A stretch of DNA of 64,000 nucleotides, from positions 124,001 to 188,000 of the forward strand of contig NZ_JADKYR010000004.1 of assembly GCF_015354335.1 (NCBI RefSeq), in the 5' to 3' direction. Under the pieces are notes generated by a model, which made no database searches, was not told where the DNA came from, and saw only the letters and a program-made list of their open reading frames with translations. A program made the translations under genes and the position numbers. This document shows, piece after piece, positions 26,844 to 35,901 of this stretch (its first letter is position 1; each line of letters begins with the position of its first letter). The DNA comes from Methylophilus sp. 13 (lineage in GTDB: Bacteria > Pseudomonadota > Gammaproteobacteria > Burkholderiales > Methylophilaceae).

Positions 26844-27890
26844 ATGCAGTCCTTACCTTTGCTCTCCTATTTTGCACAGCAAGCGCAAGCCAAATTGCCA
26901 GCTGATGTCTGGCATTATTTGCAGTCAGATGCCGGGAACGGGTTGCAATTGCAGGTCAACGAAGCTGGTTGGCAAAGCAAGAAAGTTTGCCCACGTCCAC
27001 TCCAGCCCCTCCATCAGCCCAACACAAGTTGTAGCATTTTTGGCGAGCAATGGGCGCATCCCATCCTGCTGGCGCCAGTGGCTTATCAGCGCTTGTTTCA
27101 TGCCGATGGCGAGATTGGCACCGCTGTCGCTTGCAATGCCCAGCAGGGGCAGATGATGGTGAGCAGTCTGGCCAGTCAACCCGTGAGCGAGATTGTGATG
27201 CAGGCGCAACAACCGCTCTGGTTTCAGCTCTATTGGCAAGGTGATCGTGAACGTACCCAAGCGTTATTGCATAAAGCCGTGGCAGCTGGCATTAGCGCAG
27301 CCGTGTTCACTGTCGATGCGCCAGTCAAGCAAGCTTTGATCGATTTACCCGAGGGCATTTCCGCGGTCAACCTGGCGCAGCCATTGGCGATGCGACCCTT
27401 GCAAACAGGCCAAAGCGCGGTGTTCGATGGCTGGATGACGCAGGCGCCGACCTGGGACGATGTGGCCTGGCTCAGGCAGCAAGTGAAACTCCCCCTGTTA
27501 CTGAAAGGCCTGATGCATGTAGAGGATGCCCAACGGGCGGTGGAATGCGGCTGTGACGGCGTGGTCATTTCCAATCACGGTGGCCGCGTGCTTGATAGCA
27601 CTCCGTCTGTGGCGGCAGTGCTGCCAACGATCGTGGCTGCCGTGGGTAGTCAATGTAAAATCCTGGTGGATAGTGGTGTCCGCTCCGGGCAAGATGTGTT
27701 TAAAGCGCTGGCGATGGGCGCCGATGCCGTTTGTATTGGTCGCCCTTACATCTGGGGCCTGGCTGCAGAAGGCGCCATGGGCGTGGCAAAAGTGATCCGC
27801 ACTTTGCGCGATGAGCTGGAAATGACCATGGCGTTGACTGGCGTTTCGAATTTGGCAGAGCTGCGCCAGGTAGAATTGTTTGAATCATGA
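26844..27890 (+). CDS. FMN-dependent alpha-hydroxy acid dehydrogenase/oxidase
   Basis: TIM-barrel enzyme of the lactate/glycolate oxidase family, 348 residues. Visible active-site elements: Tyr130 (WFQLYWQ), Lys221 (LLKGL) and SNHGGR at 243-248 with the catalytic base His245 and substrate Arg248, then the FMN phosphate region DSGVRSGQDV and GADAVCIGRPYIWGLA. No membrane-anchoring loop is evident, so it is probably soluble. It follows the PiuC-like gene by 5 bp. An oxidase in a siderophore operon is unusual; it may act on a hydroxycarboxylate ligand. That role is inference. Confidence 0.85.
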   Translation: MQSLPLLSYFAQQAQAKLPADVWHYLQSDAGNGLQLQVNEAGWQSKKVCPRPLQPLHQPNTSCSIFGEQWAHPILLAPVAYQRLFHADGEIGTAVACNAQQGQMMVSSLASQPVSEIVMQAQQPLWFQLYWQGDRERTQALLHKAVAAGISAAVFTVDAPVKQALIDLPEGISAVNLAQPLAMRPLQTGQSAVFDGWMTQAPTWDDVAWLRQQVKLPLLLKGLMHVEDAQRAVECGCDGVVISNHGGRVLDSTPSVAAVLPTIVAAVGSQCKILVDSGVRSGQDVFKALAMGADAVCIGRPYIWGLAAEGAMGVAKVIRTLRDELEMTMALTGVSNLAELRQVELFES

Positions 27891-27903
27891 AAAGGACGTT
27901 TTG

Positions 27904-28182
27904 ATGAAAAAAATTGGTTTTTCACTCTTGTTGGCAATTGGCCTGTTGCATGCACAAGCTGCGTTGGCCGCGGCGGATTGCAAATCCTATCCAAAAGAGG
28001 AGTGGGCTTCAGAAGATACCCTTAAAGAAGCACTGGAAGCAGAAGGCTATACCATCAAAAAATTTAAACTAGACGGTAATTGCTACGAAATTTATGGCCG
28101 TAACAAAGAGGGTAAGAAGGTTGAGATTTACTTCGACATGAAAACCCTGGCGATCGTCAAAGCCATCGGCTTGAAAGACTAA
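27904..28182 (+). CDS. Small periplasmic PepSY-like protein
   Basis: A 92-residue secreted protein. AAGGA seven bases before ATG 27904 sets the start; the upstream in-frame TTG lies in the previous gene. The signal peptide ends near AALAAA. The mature ~70 residues (EALEAEGYTIKKFKLDGNCYEIYGRN, then VEIYFDMKTLAIVKAI) resemble a single PepSY fold. Two Cys (Cys in AADCKSY and in GNCYEIY) could form a disulphide. It is followed by cytochrome b561, a pairing common for small PepSY proteins. Confidence 0.8.
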   Translation: MKKIGFSLLLAIGLLHAQAALAAADCKSYPKEEWASEDTLKEALEAEGYTIKKFKLDGNCYEIYGRNKEGKKVEIYFDMKTLAIVKAIGLKD

Positions 28183-28190
28183 GTGGCGAG

Positions 28191-28724
28191 ATGTTGCAGC
28201 CATCCGCAATGCTTTGGCCCTGGTGGGTGCGTCTGAGTCACTGGCTGGTGGCAGCCGGGGTGATGGCATTGTGGCTGATGAGCCATGTCTGGTATGAAAC
28301 GGATGCGCTGCATCGCATGGTTGGCTACACTGTGCTGGCAATCATTATGATCCGCATCATGGCCGGGTGTTTTAGCGCATACCCAAGTGCGCGCTTTCAT
28401 CTGCCCGGCCTGCGTGACATCCGCTTGCACATTGCAGATGTGCGTCAAGCAACCCTGCCTGTGCATGCCGGGCACAATCCGCTAGGCCAATGGGCCGTGT
28501 ATGTCATCTGGATGCTGATTGCCTTGCTGGCGCTGACTGGCTGGTTAAGCCGCACCGATGCCTTTTGGGGCGAAGAGGGGCCGGTTGTGATTCATGCGCT
28601 GTTGAGTTGGTTACTGATGGCCGAGATTGCATTGCATATTGTTGCGGTGATCTGGATTGGACGCTTGTCCAAGCAGCATTTAGTGCGGCAAATGTGGCAT
28701 GGCCGCATTCACTTACGCAAATAA
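28191..28724 (+). CDS. Cytochrome b561 family protein
   Basis: Four-helix di-heme or mono-heme b-type cytochrome of the inner membrane, 177 residues. Hydrophobic helices lie at about 12-32, 44-62, 100-120 and 132-156. Candidate heme ligands are His in RLSHWLV, ALHRMVGY, VIHALLSW and ALHIVAV. It is 8 bp after the PepSY gene and probably passes electrons to or from periplasmic redox partners of this region. Confidence 0.88.
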   Translation: MLQPSAMLWPWWVRLSHWLVAAGVMALWLMSHVWYETDALHRMVGYTVLAIIMIRIMAGCFSAYPSARFHLPGLRDIRLHIADVRQATLPVHAGHNPLGQWAVYVIWMLIALLALTGWLSRTDAFWGEEGPVVIHALLSWLLMAEIALHIVAVIWIGRLSKQHLVRQMWHGRIHLRK

Positions 28725-28739
28725 GCGGGCCTTGCGCCT

Positions 28740-30530
28740 TTAATCTACTTCAATCGGTGGGGCAACCTTGAGCACTTCGTCTACGGTTGTCAGGCCTGCC
28801 GCAATTTTCTCAGCACCGTTTAACATCAAAGGTTGCATCCCCGCTTGCGTGGCGGCTTGTCTGAGCTGGATCAAATCGGTTTCAGGCGTGATCAGTTTGC
28901 GTAAGGTCGGTGTGAGTGTCAGCATCTCATAAATGCCGGTGCGACCACGGTAACCCGTGTTGCGGCACTCCTTGCAGCCCACGGCTTTCATGATTTTTGC
29001 CGGTATGGCGGCCTTGAACGGGCGCGTAACGCTGGCCCATTCTGCCTCAGAAATGGTGGCTTCTGTTTTGCAATGCGGGCACAAGGTGCGCACCAGCCGC
29101 TGCGCCATAATCCCCAGCAGGCTGGAATGTATCAGGTAGGCTGGCACGCCTAAATCCAGCAAGCGTGTGACAGCCGATGGCGCATCGTTGGTGTGCAGCG
29201 TGGATAGTACCAGGTGGCCGGTCAGTGCGGCCTGAATCGCCATATCGGCAGTTTCCTGATCGCGGATCTCGCCGACCATGATAATGTCCGGGTCCTGGCG
29301 CATCAGCGTGCGTATGCCTTCGGCAAAACCCAAGCCGATATTCTGTGTCACCTGCATCTGGTTAAAGGCCGGCTCTATCATCTCAATCGGGTCTTCTACC
29401 GTACATACATTGACTTCATCGGTCGCCAATTGCTTGAGTGTGGTATACAGCGTGGTGGTTTTGCCCGAGCCGGTTGGCCCGGTGACCAGAATGATGCCGT
29501 TGGGCTGGTGAGTCCACTGCGCCCATTGCTCGCCCTGACGCTTGGAAAAACCGAGTAACTGAAAATCCTGTACCAGCACGTCTGGCTTGAAAATCCGCAT
29601 CACCAGTTTTTCGCCAAACGCGGTCGGCATGGTCGATAAGCGTAATTCAACCTCCTTGCCATCAGTGTCTACGGTTTTGACACGACCATCCTGCGGGCGG
29701 CGTTTCTCCACCATGTCCATCCGCCCCAGTAGCTTGATGCGGCTGGTAATCGCATTCATGATATTGCTCGGCAGCTGATACACCTGATGCAAGACGCCGT
29801 CGATACGAAAACGCATCAAGCCCAGATTGCGGCGCGGTTCCAGGTGGATATCACTGGCGCGCTGTTCAAACGCATATTTAAACAACCAGTCGACAATGCT
29901 CACCACGTGCTGTTCATTCGCATCCAGTTGGCGGTCTTTGCCCAGCTCAATCAACTGTTCAAAGTTTTGTACGCCGACAATTTGCCCGGCCTTGGCGGCA
30001 TTGGCAGATTGAATCGCTGCAGAAAGCTGATACACCTCGGGCAAATAACGCTGCAAGTCCAGCGGATTCACCATGACCACTTCAATGCGCAACTTCAGCA
30101 TACGCTCCAGATCATGCAGCCAGGTCTGGTGGAACGGATCGGCCGTCGCAATTGTGGCCACCCCATTCTTGACCGTAATCGGCATGATGCGCAGGCGCTC
30201 GGCATAGGCTTGCGACACAATTTGCGCCGCGGCACTAAAGTCCAGTTTTAGGGGGTCGATTTGATAATAAGGCACTGCAGCCTGCTCTGCCACAAAGCGG
30301 CTCAGGGCCTCTACAGTCAATAATTGATTGGGGTTTTGTAAATCCGGCCATTTTTGCTCGGCCACAATCACAACCGGGTGAATTTTGGAGCTGTCCCGCT
30401 TGCGATCTTTATAAAGCTTTTCAGCCTGGACTTTATCTGCATGCCCATGAGCAACCAGCATGCGTAACAAATCCGAGAGCCGCAGGCTCTCTATGGTTTT
30501 GGGTAAGGAAACAGGGATTGGACTATTCAT
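28740..30530 (-). CDS. GspE/PilB-type secretion or pilus assembly ATPase
   Basis: Cytosolic hexameric ATPase that powers type II secretion or type IV pilus extension. It has an N-terminal MshEN-like domain (about residues 15-160), then the T2SSE core with Walker A GPTGSGKTTTLY, the Asp box TVEDPIEMIEPAFNQ, Walker B (DPDIIMVGEIRDQETADMA) and His box LVLSTLHTNDAPSAVTRL. Four Cys in CPHC and CKEC form the zinc site typical of GspE/PilB. 596 residues is full length. No other secretion genes are adjacent, so it is an orphan here; its partners must lie elsewhere. Confidence 0.88.
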   Translation of the reverse strand: MNSPIPVSLPKTIESLRLSDLLRMLVAHGHADKVQAEKLYKDRKRDSSKIHPVVIVAEQKWPDLQNPNQLLTVEALSRFVAEQAAVPYYQIDPLKLDFSAAAQIVSQAYAERLRIMPITVKNGVATIATADPFHQTWLHDLERMLKLRIEVVMVNPLDLQRYLPEVYQLSAAIQSANAAKAGQIVGVQNFEQLIELGKDRQLDANEQHVVSIVDWLFKYAFEQRASDIHLEPRRNLGLMRFRIDGVLHQVYQLPSNIMNAITSRIKLLGRMDMVEKRRPQDGRVKTVDTDGKEVELRLSTMPTAFGEKLVMRIFKPDVLVQDFQLLGFSKRQGEQWAQWTHQPNGIILVTGPTGSGKTTTLYTTLKQLATDEVNVCTVEDPIEMIEPAFNQMQVTQNIGLGFAEGIRTLMRQDPDIIMVGEIRDQETADMAIQAALTGHLVLSTLHTNDAPSAVTRLLDLGVPAYLIHSSLLGIMAQRLVRTLCPHCKTEATISEAEWASVTRPFKAAIPAKIMKAVGCKECRNTGYRGRTGIYEMLTLTPTLRKLITPETDLIQLRQAATQAGMQPLMLNGAEKIAAGLTTVDEVLKVAPPIEVD

Positions 30531-30749
30531 GTCACATGCTGGCTAGACTAGCTGCAAATGATGCAAGAGTCATGCCATCAGGAGGTGGCAGAAATGGTCA
30601 TATTGGTTAGATTTGAAATGTGTTTAGCCCGGGGTGTCTAAAGGTTTTTAATTTGAATCTGTCACTTATTGTTGAGCGTTATTAAGTTTTGATTTGGGGA
30701 AAATCTTGATGGATGTTTCTTAAAGAGATATTTTTTGCCTCTAGGCGAG

Positions 30750-30781
30750 TTGCTTTCTGGTGCTTTTCTACCAGAAAGCAA
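30750..30781. repeat. Perfect 12-bp inverted repeat
   Basis: TTGCTTTCTGGT (30750-30761) and ACCAGAAAGCAA (30770-30781) with an eight-base loop. No T-run on either side, so it does not look like a simple terminator; it may be a protein-binding palindrome or a scar of a mobile element. Confidence 0.5.
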
Positions 30782-31131
30782 TCTAAGAGGAGGATACTCA
30801 GCCATCACGCCCTTACGGCTTCCTTGCGTTGCTTGCAGCTAAAGCAAGCATAGTGGATGTGAGCATAAAAGATGATCGTTTCTATAAAAAACGTAGATTT
30901 ATTTTGCGGTCTTGCATCAGGGTCAGCTATCACAAATTGGCAAAAGGTGAAGATGATCAGTGGTAACGCCTATAACCTTTTTTCATTATGAGTTAGCTCA
31001 ATATCATTCTTTCCCTGAAAGCCATTTATTTCGAACACAGTAGTGTTTTACGAGCGTGTTAACTTTATCCAAGAACAGATTTCTTGCTGCGCGGTTCCAA
31101 AGTTGCAGTGCAAGACGATCAGGTATATGTC

Positions 31132-31560
31132 TCAAGTTTTCAGGCAAAATTGATTTGAAGTTTTATTGCTCCATTCTGATGGGCTACATCCGATTTCCTC
31201 CATGAACATACATGTAAAAGCTGAAACAGATGCGTAGCCTAAGTCATTGATATCTCTGTAGTACAGTAATTCGTTGATAACTTGCCCAATGTGAAAAATG
31301 CCTTAAATTTTCTTTTCCGTTGCCTGTTGTTTAAGCCAACCTCTGACTTAAATTTACGAGTCATTCTGTTAGCACTTGTCCCTAATAATTTTCCCCACTC
31401 ATTGATAGAGCGATCTTCCGCTGATTTTCCGCAAGATATTTTTACTGCATATTTTAAGGAAAATCGATAAAGAGGATGGTTGCCAAAGAGAGGCTTAATA
31501 CTGCATAAAATAGAACTTGCAAAAATGTGATAGTTGTTTGTGGGTGATAGCGAGAAACTA
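31132..31560 (-). pseudogene. Degraded AraC-family transcriptional regulator
   Basis: Read on the minus strand, one frame gives DRSINEWGKLLGTSANRM then TRKFKSEVGL, the first helix-turn-helix of AraC proteins. After a frameshift near 31280 a second frame gives INDLGYASVSAFTCMF then MEEIGCSPSEW, the second helix-turn-helix and C-terminal signature, ending at a TGA (31132-31134). The N-terminal effector domain is mostly lost. This is the remnant of a regulator once divergent from the amine oxidase gene; the intact AraC protein at 35902 may have replaced it. Confidence 0.75.
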
Positions 31561-31648
31561 CGTGTAACTCTGTTGCTCTAGAAATTTCTCGATTTCGAAT
31601 TGTCGAGTGGCAGGTGATTCATTATTGATTATTCACAAAGGTACTATC

Positions 31649-33631
31649 ATGAAATCAAATGACACTGTCCAAGCGTTACATCCTTTGGATCCTTTATCAA
31701 CTAAGGAGATAGCGCTAGCTAGCCAAATCCTTCGTCAGAGTAAAGGTCTAGGGAGTCAATGTCGCTTTCCCTATTTGTACTTGCAAGAGCCAAGTAAAGA
31801 CGAAGTGATTGATTACATTCCAGGGCAACCAATGACTCGTCGAGCCTTTTCTTTAATCTTGGATAAGGCAACGGGAGACACTTTTGAAGCCGTGGTGGAT
31901 TTACGTTCTCAAGAGATTATTTCATGGGAAAAATTGGACATTGAAACACGCGGGCATGCACCTATTATTCTTGAGGAGTTCGATACCTGTGTAGAAATTG
32001 TACAGAATGATCCTGACTGGCGAGCGGCACTAAAAGCACGCGGACTGAATGATGCGGATATCGAAAATATTCAGATTGATCCTTGGTCTTATGGCCACTT
32101 CTTTGAGAATAAACCAGACTATAAGCATCGCCGGCTAATGCGTGGCGTTGCTTTTGTGAGAGACAAGTTAACTGACAATGGCTATGCGCGTCCGATAGAG
32201 GGCCTGGTTGCAATTATTGACCTCAACGAAGGTCGAGTGATTGAGTTGCTTGATGATGGTGTGGATATTCCGGTACCTCAAAGAGTAATCAACTACGACA
32301 CGCCATCCCTTGGCAAACCGAGAGAAGGGTTAAAGCCGCTGCATATTATTCAGCCTGAAGGGGTTAGTTTTACTGTTGATGATGATTGGAAAGTCTCTTG
32401 GCAAAACTGGGAGTTTAGAGTCGGCTTTACACCGCGTGAGGGGTTGGTGCTTCACCAATTAGGATACGCCGATAAAGGTAAAGTGCGCCCTATCATCTAC
32501 AGAGCCAGTATTACAGACATGGGGGTTCCTTACTCTGATGAAGCGTTAAATCATTATTGGAAATGTGCATTTGATGGTGGAGAGTATGGCTTGGGTCGTC
32601 TGGCAAATCAACTTGAACTAGGGTGTGACTGCTTAGGCGCCATTCGCTATTTTGATATACCCACAGTGAATGACTTGGGCGAACCCATCGTCATGAAGAA
32701 TGCAATTTGTATGCATGAGGAGGACTACGGAACACTTTGGAAACACTATGAATTCCGCTCAGGTGTTTATGAAATCCGTCGTTCGAGAAGGTTGGTTATT
32801 AGCTTCTTCTGTACTGTGGCGAATTATGACTATGGATTCTATTGGTATTTGTATCAGGATGGCACTATTCAGCTAGAAGCCAAGTTAACTGGCATCATTC
32901 AAACTGGTGCTGTTAAGCCTGGAGAAAAGCCGTCAGGAGGCATGGTGACTCCTGAGTTGTATGGGCCAACGCATCAGCACTTCTTTAGTGCGAGGTTGCA
33001 TATGATGGTTGATGGGGAGCGTAACTCAGTCACCGAAACCAATTTTTATCCGCGCCCGATTGGAGAGGGAAATCAATATGGCAATGTATTTAATACCGAG
33101 ACGATTACCTTCGCCAATGAATTAGATGCCTGCCGTGAAGCCAATGGGCAAAGTGGTAGATTTTGGAAGGTAATCAATCCAAATATTAAAAACTCAGTCG
33201 GCAATCATCCTGGCTACAAGCTTGTCGCAGAGCATAATCCAGTCATTCTTGCCCAGCCAGAGAGCCAAACCGGACGTCGCGCTGGATTTGCGCGTAATCA
33301 TCTATGGGTGACTCCATATTCCCCAGATGAGCGATATGGGTCAGGCGAGTATCCCAATCAGCACTATGGCGATGGCTTACCTGTATGGGTTAAACAGAAT
33401 CGCCCGATTTCCAACAGCGACATTGTTGTCTGGCATACGTTTGGGCACACGCATGTTTGCAAGCCAGAAGATTTTCCAGTTATGCCAACGATGTATGTGG
33501 GATTCAAACTACAGCCAAATAACTTCTTTGAGCTAAATCCGGCAATGGATTTACCAGCAGGGGCAGACACAGCAAGTGTTGCTGATGGGGAGGGTCATTC
33601 GGCGCCATGCTGTCAACATAATCCTCTCTAA
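31649..33631 (+). CDS. Copper-containing primary amine oxidase (topaquinone enzyme)
   Basis: Oxidises primary amines to aldehyde, ammonia and hydrogen peroxide (EC 1.4.3.21 class). The 660-residue protein has small N2/N3-like domains and the large catalytic domain. Tyr393 in VANYDYG is the residue converted to topaquinone, Asp309 (FDGGEYGLG) is the catalytic base, and the copper ligands are His442 and His444 (THQHFF) and His602 (HTHVCKPEDFPVMP). AAAGGT before ATG 31649 supports this start over the upstream GTG at 31607. No signal peptide is seen, so it is probably cytoplasmic, as in Arthrobacter enzymes. A multi-gene amine block follows. Substrate not determinable; tyramine or phenylethylamine types are closest in length. 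Confidence 0.93.
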   Translation: MKSNDTVQALHPLDPLSTKEIALASQILRQSKGLGSQCRFPYLYLQEPSKDEVIDYIPGQPMTRRAFSLILDKATGDTFEAVVDLRSQEIISWEKLDIETRGHAPIILEEFDTCVEIVQNDPDWRAALKARGLNDADIENIQIDPWSYGHFFENKPDYKHRRLMRGVAFVRDKLTDNGYARPIEGLVAIIDLNEGRVIELLDDGVDIPVPQRVINYDTPSLGKPREGLKPLHIIQPEGVSFTVDDDWKVSWQNWEFRVGFTPREGLVLHQLGYADKGKVRPIIYRASITDMGVPYSDEALNHYWKCAFDGGEYGLGRLANQLELGCDCLGAIRYFDIPTVNDLGEPIVMKNAICMHEEDYGTLWKHYEFRSGVYEIRRSRRLVISFFCTVANYDYGFYWYLYQDGTIQLEAKLTGIIQTGAVKPGEKPSGGMVTPELYGPTHQHFFSARLHMMVDGERNSVTETNFYPRPIGEGNQYGNVFNTETITFANELDACREANGQSGRFWKVINPNIKNSVGNHPGYKLVAEHNPVILAQPESQTGRRAGFARNHLWVTPYSPDERYGSGEYPNQHYGDGLPVWVKQNRPISNSDIVVWHTFGHTHVCKPEDFPVMPTMYVGFKLQPNNFFELNPAMDLPAGADTASVADGEGHSAPCCQHNPL

Positions 33632-33683
33632 CCACTCGTTTTGTGATCCGCTCATGTAGTGCATGAGCGGGCAGGGATCGTAT

Positions 33684-34451
33684 ATGCGTGATCAAATCAT
33701 GATGAATCATCAGATTAGCTGGGAGTTAATGGCAATTGCAGTTTTTGCGTTATTGTTAATTAATAATCGAAAAGCGTGTAGAGCCTCTCCAGGCTTAATG
33801 ATTACGGCCATTACAACGATGGTTATAGGATTAATGCCTCAATTAGATATTCTGGCTAGACATTCCGTATGGCTTCATTGCTTGCAGAGTGCGCTCATTC
33901 ATCATGTAGCGCCGATGCTACTACTCATGGCAGAGTTAAAGTTACCATCAAAACTTAACAAGCCCTTTGCTCAGATTTTAGCGTCTCCATTAGCAAGCTC
34001 CCTGATCATGCTTTCCTTTTTAGCCATGAGTGTGATGTGGGTCTGGCCAGAACTACATATCCAGTTAATGCATGATGGAAGTTTGTACAGAGCAATGAAA
34101 TGGGCAATGGCGATCAGCGGTGTTTTGTTGTGTTATGCAGCAGCGATTCTTTATCAGCAGGGTTTCATATCCTCGCTTAGATTTTGGGTATTTCATTTGG
34201 CAATTACGGTGCCTCAGGTCTTGGTCGGCATATTGTTAATGATGGCCGCTCCTCTATACCCAATGCCGCAGTGTTTATCAAAGACGAATGGATTGGTTGG
34301 CGTATTAATTAAGTTAGGTCAATCTCTGGACCCTAGGGCTGACCAAGCATTGGGAGGAGCTTTATTGTTAATTTCCGCAACACTTTTTTTTGTACTATCA
34401 AACAGATTCTGTGACTTTTTACGTGTATCAGCGAATCCTGTCCATAGATGA
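33684..34451 (+). CDS. CtaG-like (caa3-type oxidase assembly) membrane protein
   Basis: A 255-residue integral membrane protein with six or seven hydrophobic helices. The first ~60% resembles the caa3_CtaG fold: WLHCLQSALIHHVAPMLLLM aligns with the conserved His-containing helix of CtaG, and HLAITVPQVLVGILLMMAAPLYP matches a later helix. AGGGA seven bases before ATG 33684 selects this start. CtaG proteins are linked to copper-site assembly, and lying between a copper enzyme gene and amt it may help copper delivery to the amine oxidase. That role is inference; family assignment itself is moderate. Confidence 0.65.
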   Translation: MRDQIMMNHQISWELMAIAVFALLLINNRKACRASPGLMITAITTMVIGLMPQLDILARHSVWLHCLQSALIHHVAPMLLLMAELKLPSKLNKPFAQILASPLASSLIMLSFLAMSVMWVWPELHIQLMHDGSLYRAMKWAMAISGVLLCYAAAILYQQGFISSLRFWVFHLAITVPQVLVGILLMMAAPLYPMPQCLSKTNGLVGVLIKLGQSLDPRADQALGGALLLISATLFFVLSNRFCDFLRVSANPVHR

Positions 34452-34473
34452 TTGATCATGAAAGTTTACTATT

Positions 34474-35793
34474 ATGAATTTAAAAATACATACTCTTCTC
34501 TGGGCATTTTTGATAATAGCCCTTGAATTCCCTTTAACGGTGTTGGCGGATACCTCTACGGTAATTGATACTGGAGCAACTGCGTGGATGCTTACTGCAT
34601 CCACGCTACTTGCTATGATGTATTTACCCGGGTTAGCAATGTTTTATGGCGGGATGGTACGCTCAAAAAACGTACTTTCTATCTTCACGCAGTTAATTCT
34701 GTCTGCTGGCATTATTGGCGTATTGTTTGTCGTGTATGGATATAGCCTGATGCTTGATATGACTGGAGCAAGCCCTGGGCACATTACGATTAGGAGCTTT
34801 ATCGGCGGGCTGGATAAAGCATTTCTTGCTGGCATTGATACTGGTGCTGGAGCCATTCCTGAAGGCGTAATGATTATGTTTTTAATGATGTTCGCTATTA
34901 TTTCTCCCGCTGTGGTAGTTGGGGGTTTTGCTGAGCGCATCAAATTTTCTTCAGCAATATTATTCCTCATTTTATGGTTCACATTTGCCTATTTGCCAAT
35001 GGCTCACATGGTTTGGGCCGGACCTGGTGCATTGTTGGCCGATTGGGGCGCGTTGGATTTTGCTGGAGGTACTGCCGTCCATATCAATACAGGTGTGGCT
35101 GCATTGGTGGCTGCAATCATGGTCGGCAAACGTAAATACTATCTTAAGGCTGCCATGCCGCCCCATAACCTCGTGATGACATTGGTGGGAGGTGGTCTGC
35201 TCTGGGTGGGCTGGTTTGCTTTCAATGTCGGGTCAGGTATGGCTGTGGATGCAAAAGTAGGCACGACCTTACTAAATACGCAATTAGGTGCATGCGGAGG
35301 GGTGATTGCATGGGCAATAATTGAACGAGTCAAACTTGGACATGTGAGTGCTTTAGGGGTGATATCAGGGGCAATTGCAGGCTTGGTCGGGATTACTCCT
35401 GGCTGTGCATTTGTTGGTACATTTGGAGCAATACTGATTGGAATGTCTGCAGGGGTGGTATGTTTTATTGGGGTGACTTCGATTAAACAAAAATTTGGAT
35501 ATGATGATACGCTGGATGTGTTTGGAATTCATGGTTTGGGGGGGATTGTTGGGGCGTTGATGACTGGGATTCTAGCCTCGGACAAGTTGGGAGGGCATAT
35601 TGTGAATATGAACATTACCCATCAGTTTTTAGCGCAGTCTGCAAGTGTGTTGTTTACTATTTTTTATAGCGTCATCATTACCTGGATCATTCTTAAATTG
35701 ATTGATTTAACTGTAGGTCTAAGGGATTCTGATGAAGTTGAAGAGCAAGGTTTGGATATTTCTCAACACAATGAGCGTGCTTACAATCCCTAA
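34474..35793 (+). CDS. amt: Ammonium transporter (Amt family)
   Basis: Inner-membrane ammonium channel. It has a cleavable-looking signal (ending near VLADT), then eleven helices. Family features: ATAWMLTASTLLAMMYLPGLAMFYGGMVRSKNVLS at the first helices, AHMVWAGPGALLADWGALDFAGGTAVHINTG with the first pore His, and FGIHGLGGIVGALMTGI with the second. At 439 residues it is full length. No glnK is adjacent, which is unusual for amt; here it sits behind the amine oxidase and CtaG-like genes (22 bp gap), so its role may be recapture of amine-derived ammonium. Confidence 0.93.
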   Translation: MNLKIHTLLWAFLIIALEFPLTVLADTSTVIDTGATAWMLTASTLLAMMYLPGLAMFYGGMVRSKNVLSIFTQLILSAGIIGVLFVVYGYSLMLDMTGASPGHITIRSFIGGLDKAFLAGIDTGAGAIPEGVMIMFLMMFAIISPAVVVGGFAERIKFSSAILFLILWFTFAYLPMAHMVWAGPGALLADWGALDFAGGTAVHINTGVAALVAAIMVGKRKYYLKAAMPPHNLVMTLVGGGLLWVGWFAFNVGSGMAVDAKVGTTLLNTQLGACGGVIAWAIIERVKLGHVSALGVISGAIAGLVGITPGCAFVGTFGAILIGMSAGVVCFIGVTSIKQKFGYDDTLDVFGIHGLGGIVGALMTGILASDKLGGHIVNMNITHQFLAQSASVLFTIFYSVIITWIILKLIDLTVGLRDSDEVEEQGLDISQHNERAYNP

Positions 35794-35816
35794 AATTTAA
35801 AGGTGTTTATTTTTTC

Positions 35817-35846
35817 GGGTGCCAGGTCTTCTGGTGCCCGTTTTTT
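35817..35846 (+). terminator. Terminator after amt
   Basis: GGGTGCCAG (35817-35825) pairs with CTGGTGCCC (35831-35839), with two G-U pairs, followed by a T-run. Ends the amine oxidase-ctaG-amt transcript. Confidence 0.8.
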
Positions 35847-35901
35847 ATTGCAAGGTATTTGTGGATTGAAGGAGGTGACGAATTGCAAATTAACTCAACC
35901 G

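Larger units (their letters stand above)
30531..31648. other. 1.1-kb non-coding stretch with decayed genes before the amine oxidase
   Basis: AT-rich. Contains a perfect 12-bp hairpin at 30750-30781, a 52-codon minus-strand open remnant at about 31004-31160 with no recognised relative, and a frameshifted AraC-family remnant at 31132-31560. I see no intact gene. A promoter for the amine oxidase must lie in its last part; no sigma-54 site is visible. Confidence 0.6.

Noticed and set aside
31282-31470. A 62-codon plus-strand ORF in the amine-oxidase upstream gap
   Set aside because: It is antisense to the AraC remnant, has no ribosome site and no recognisable family.
31604-31648. Possible sigma-54 promoter (TGGCAG at 31608) before the amine oxidase
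   Set aside because: The matching GC element twelve bases upstream of a start is not present at the correct spacing.
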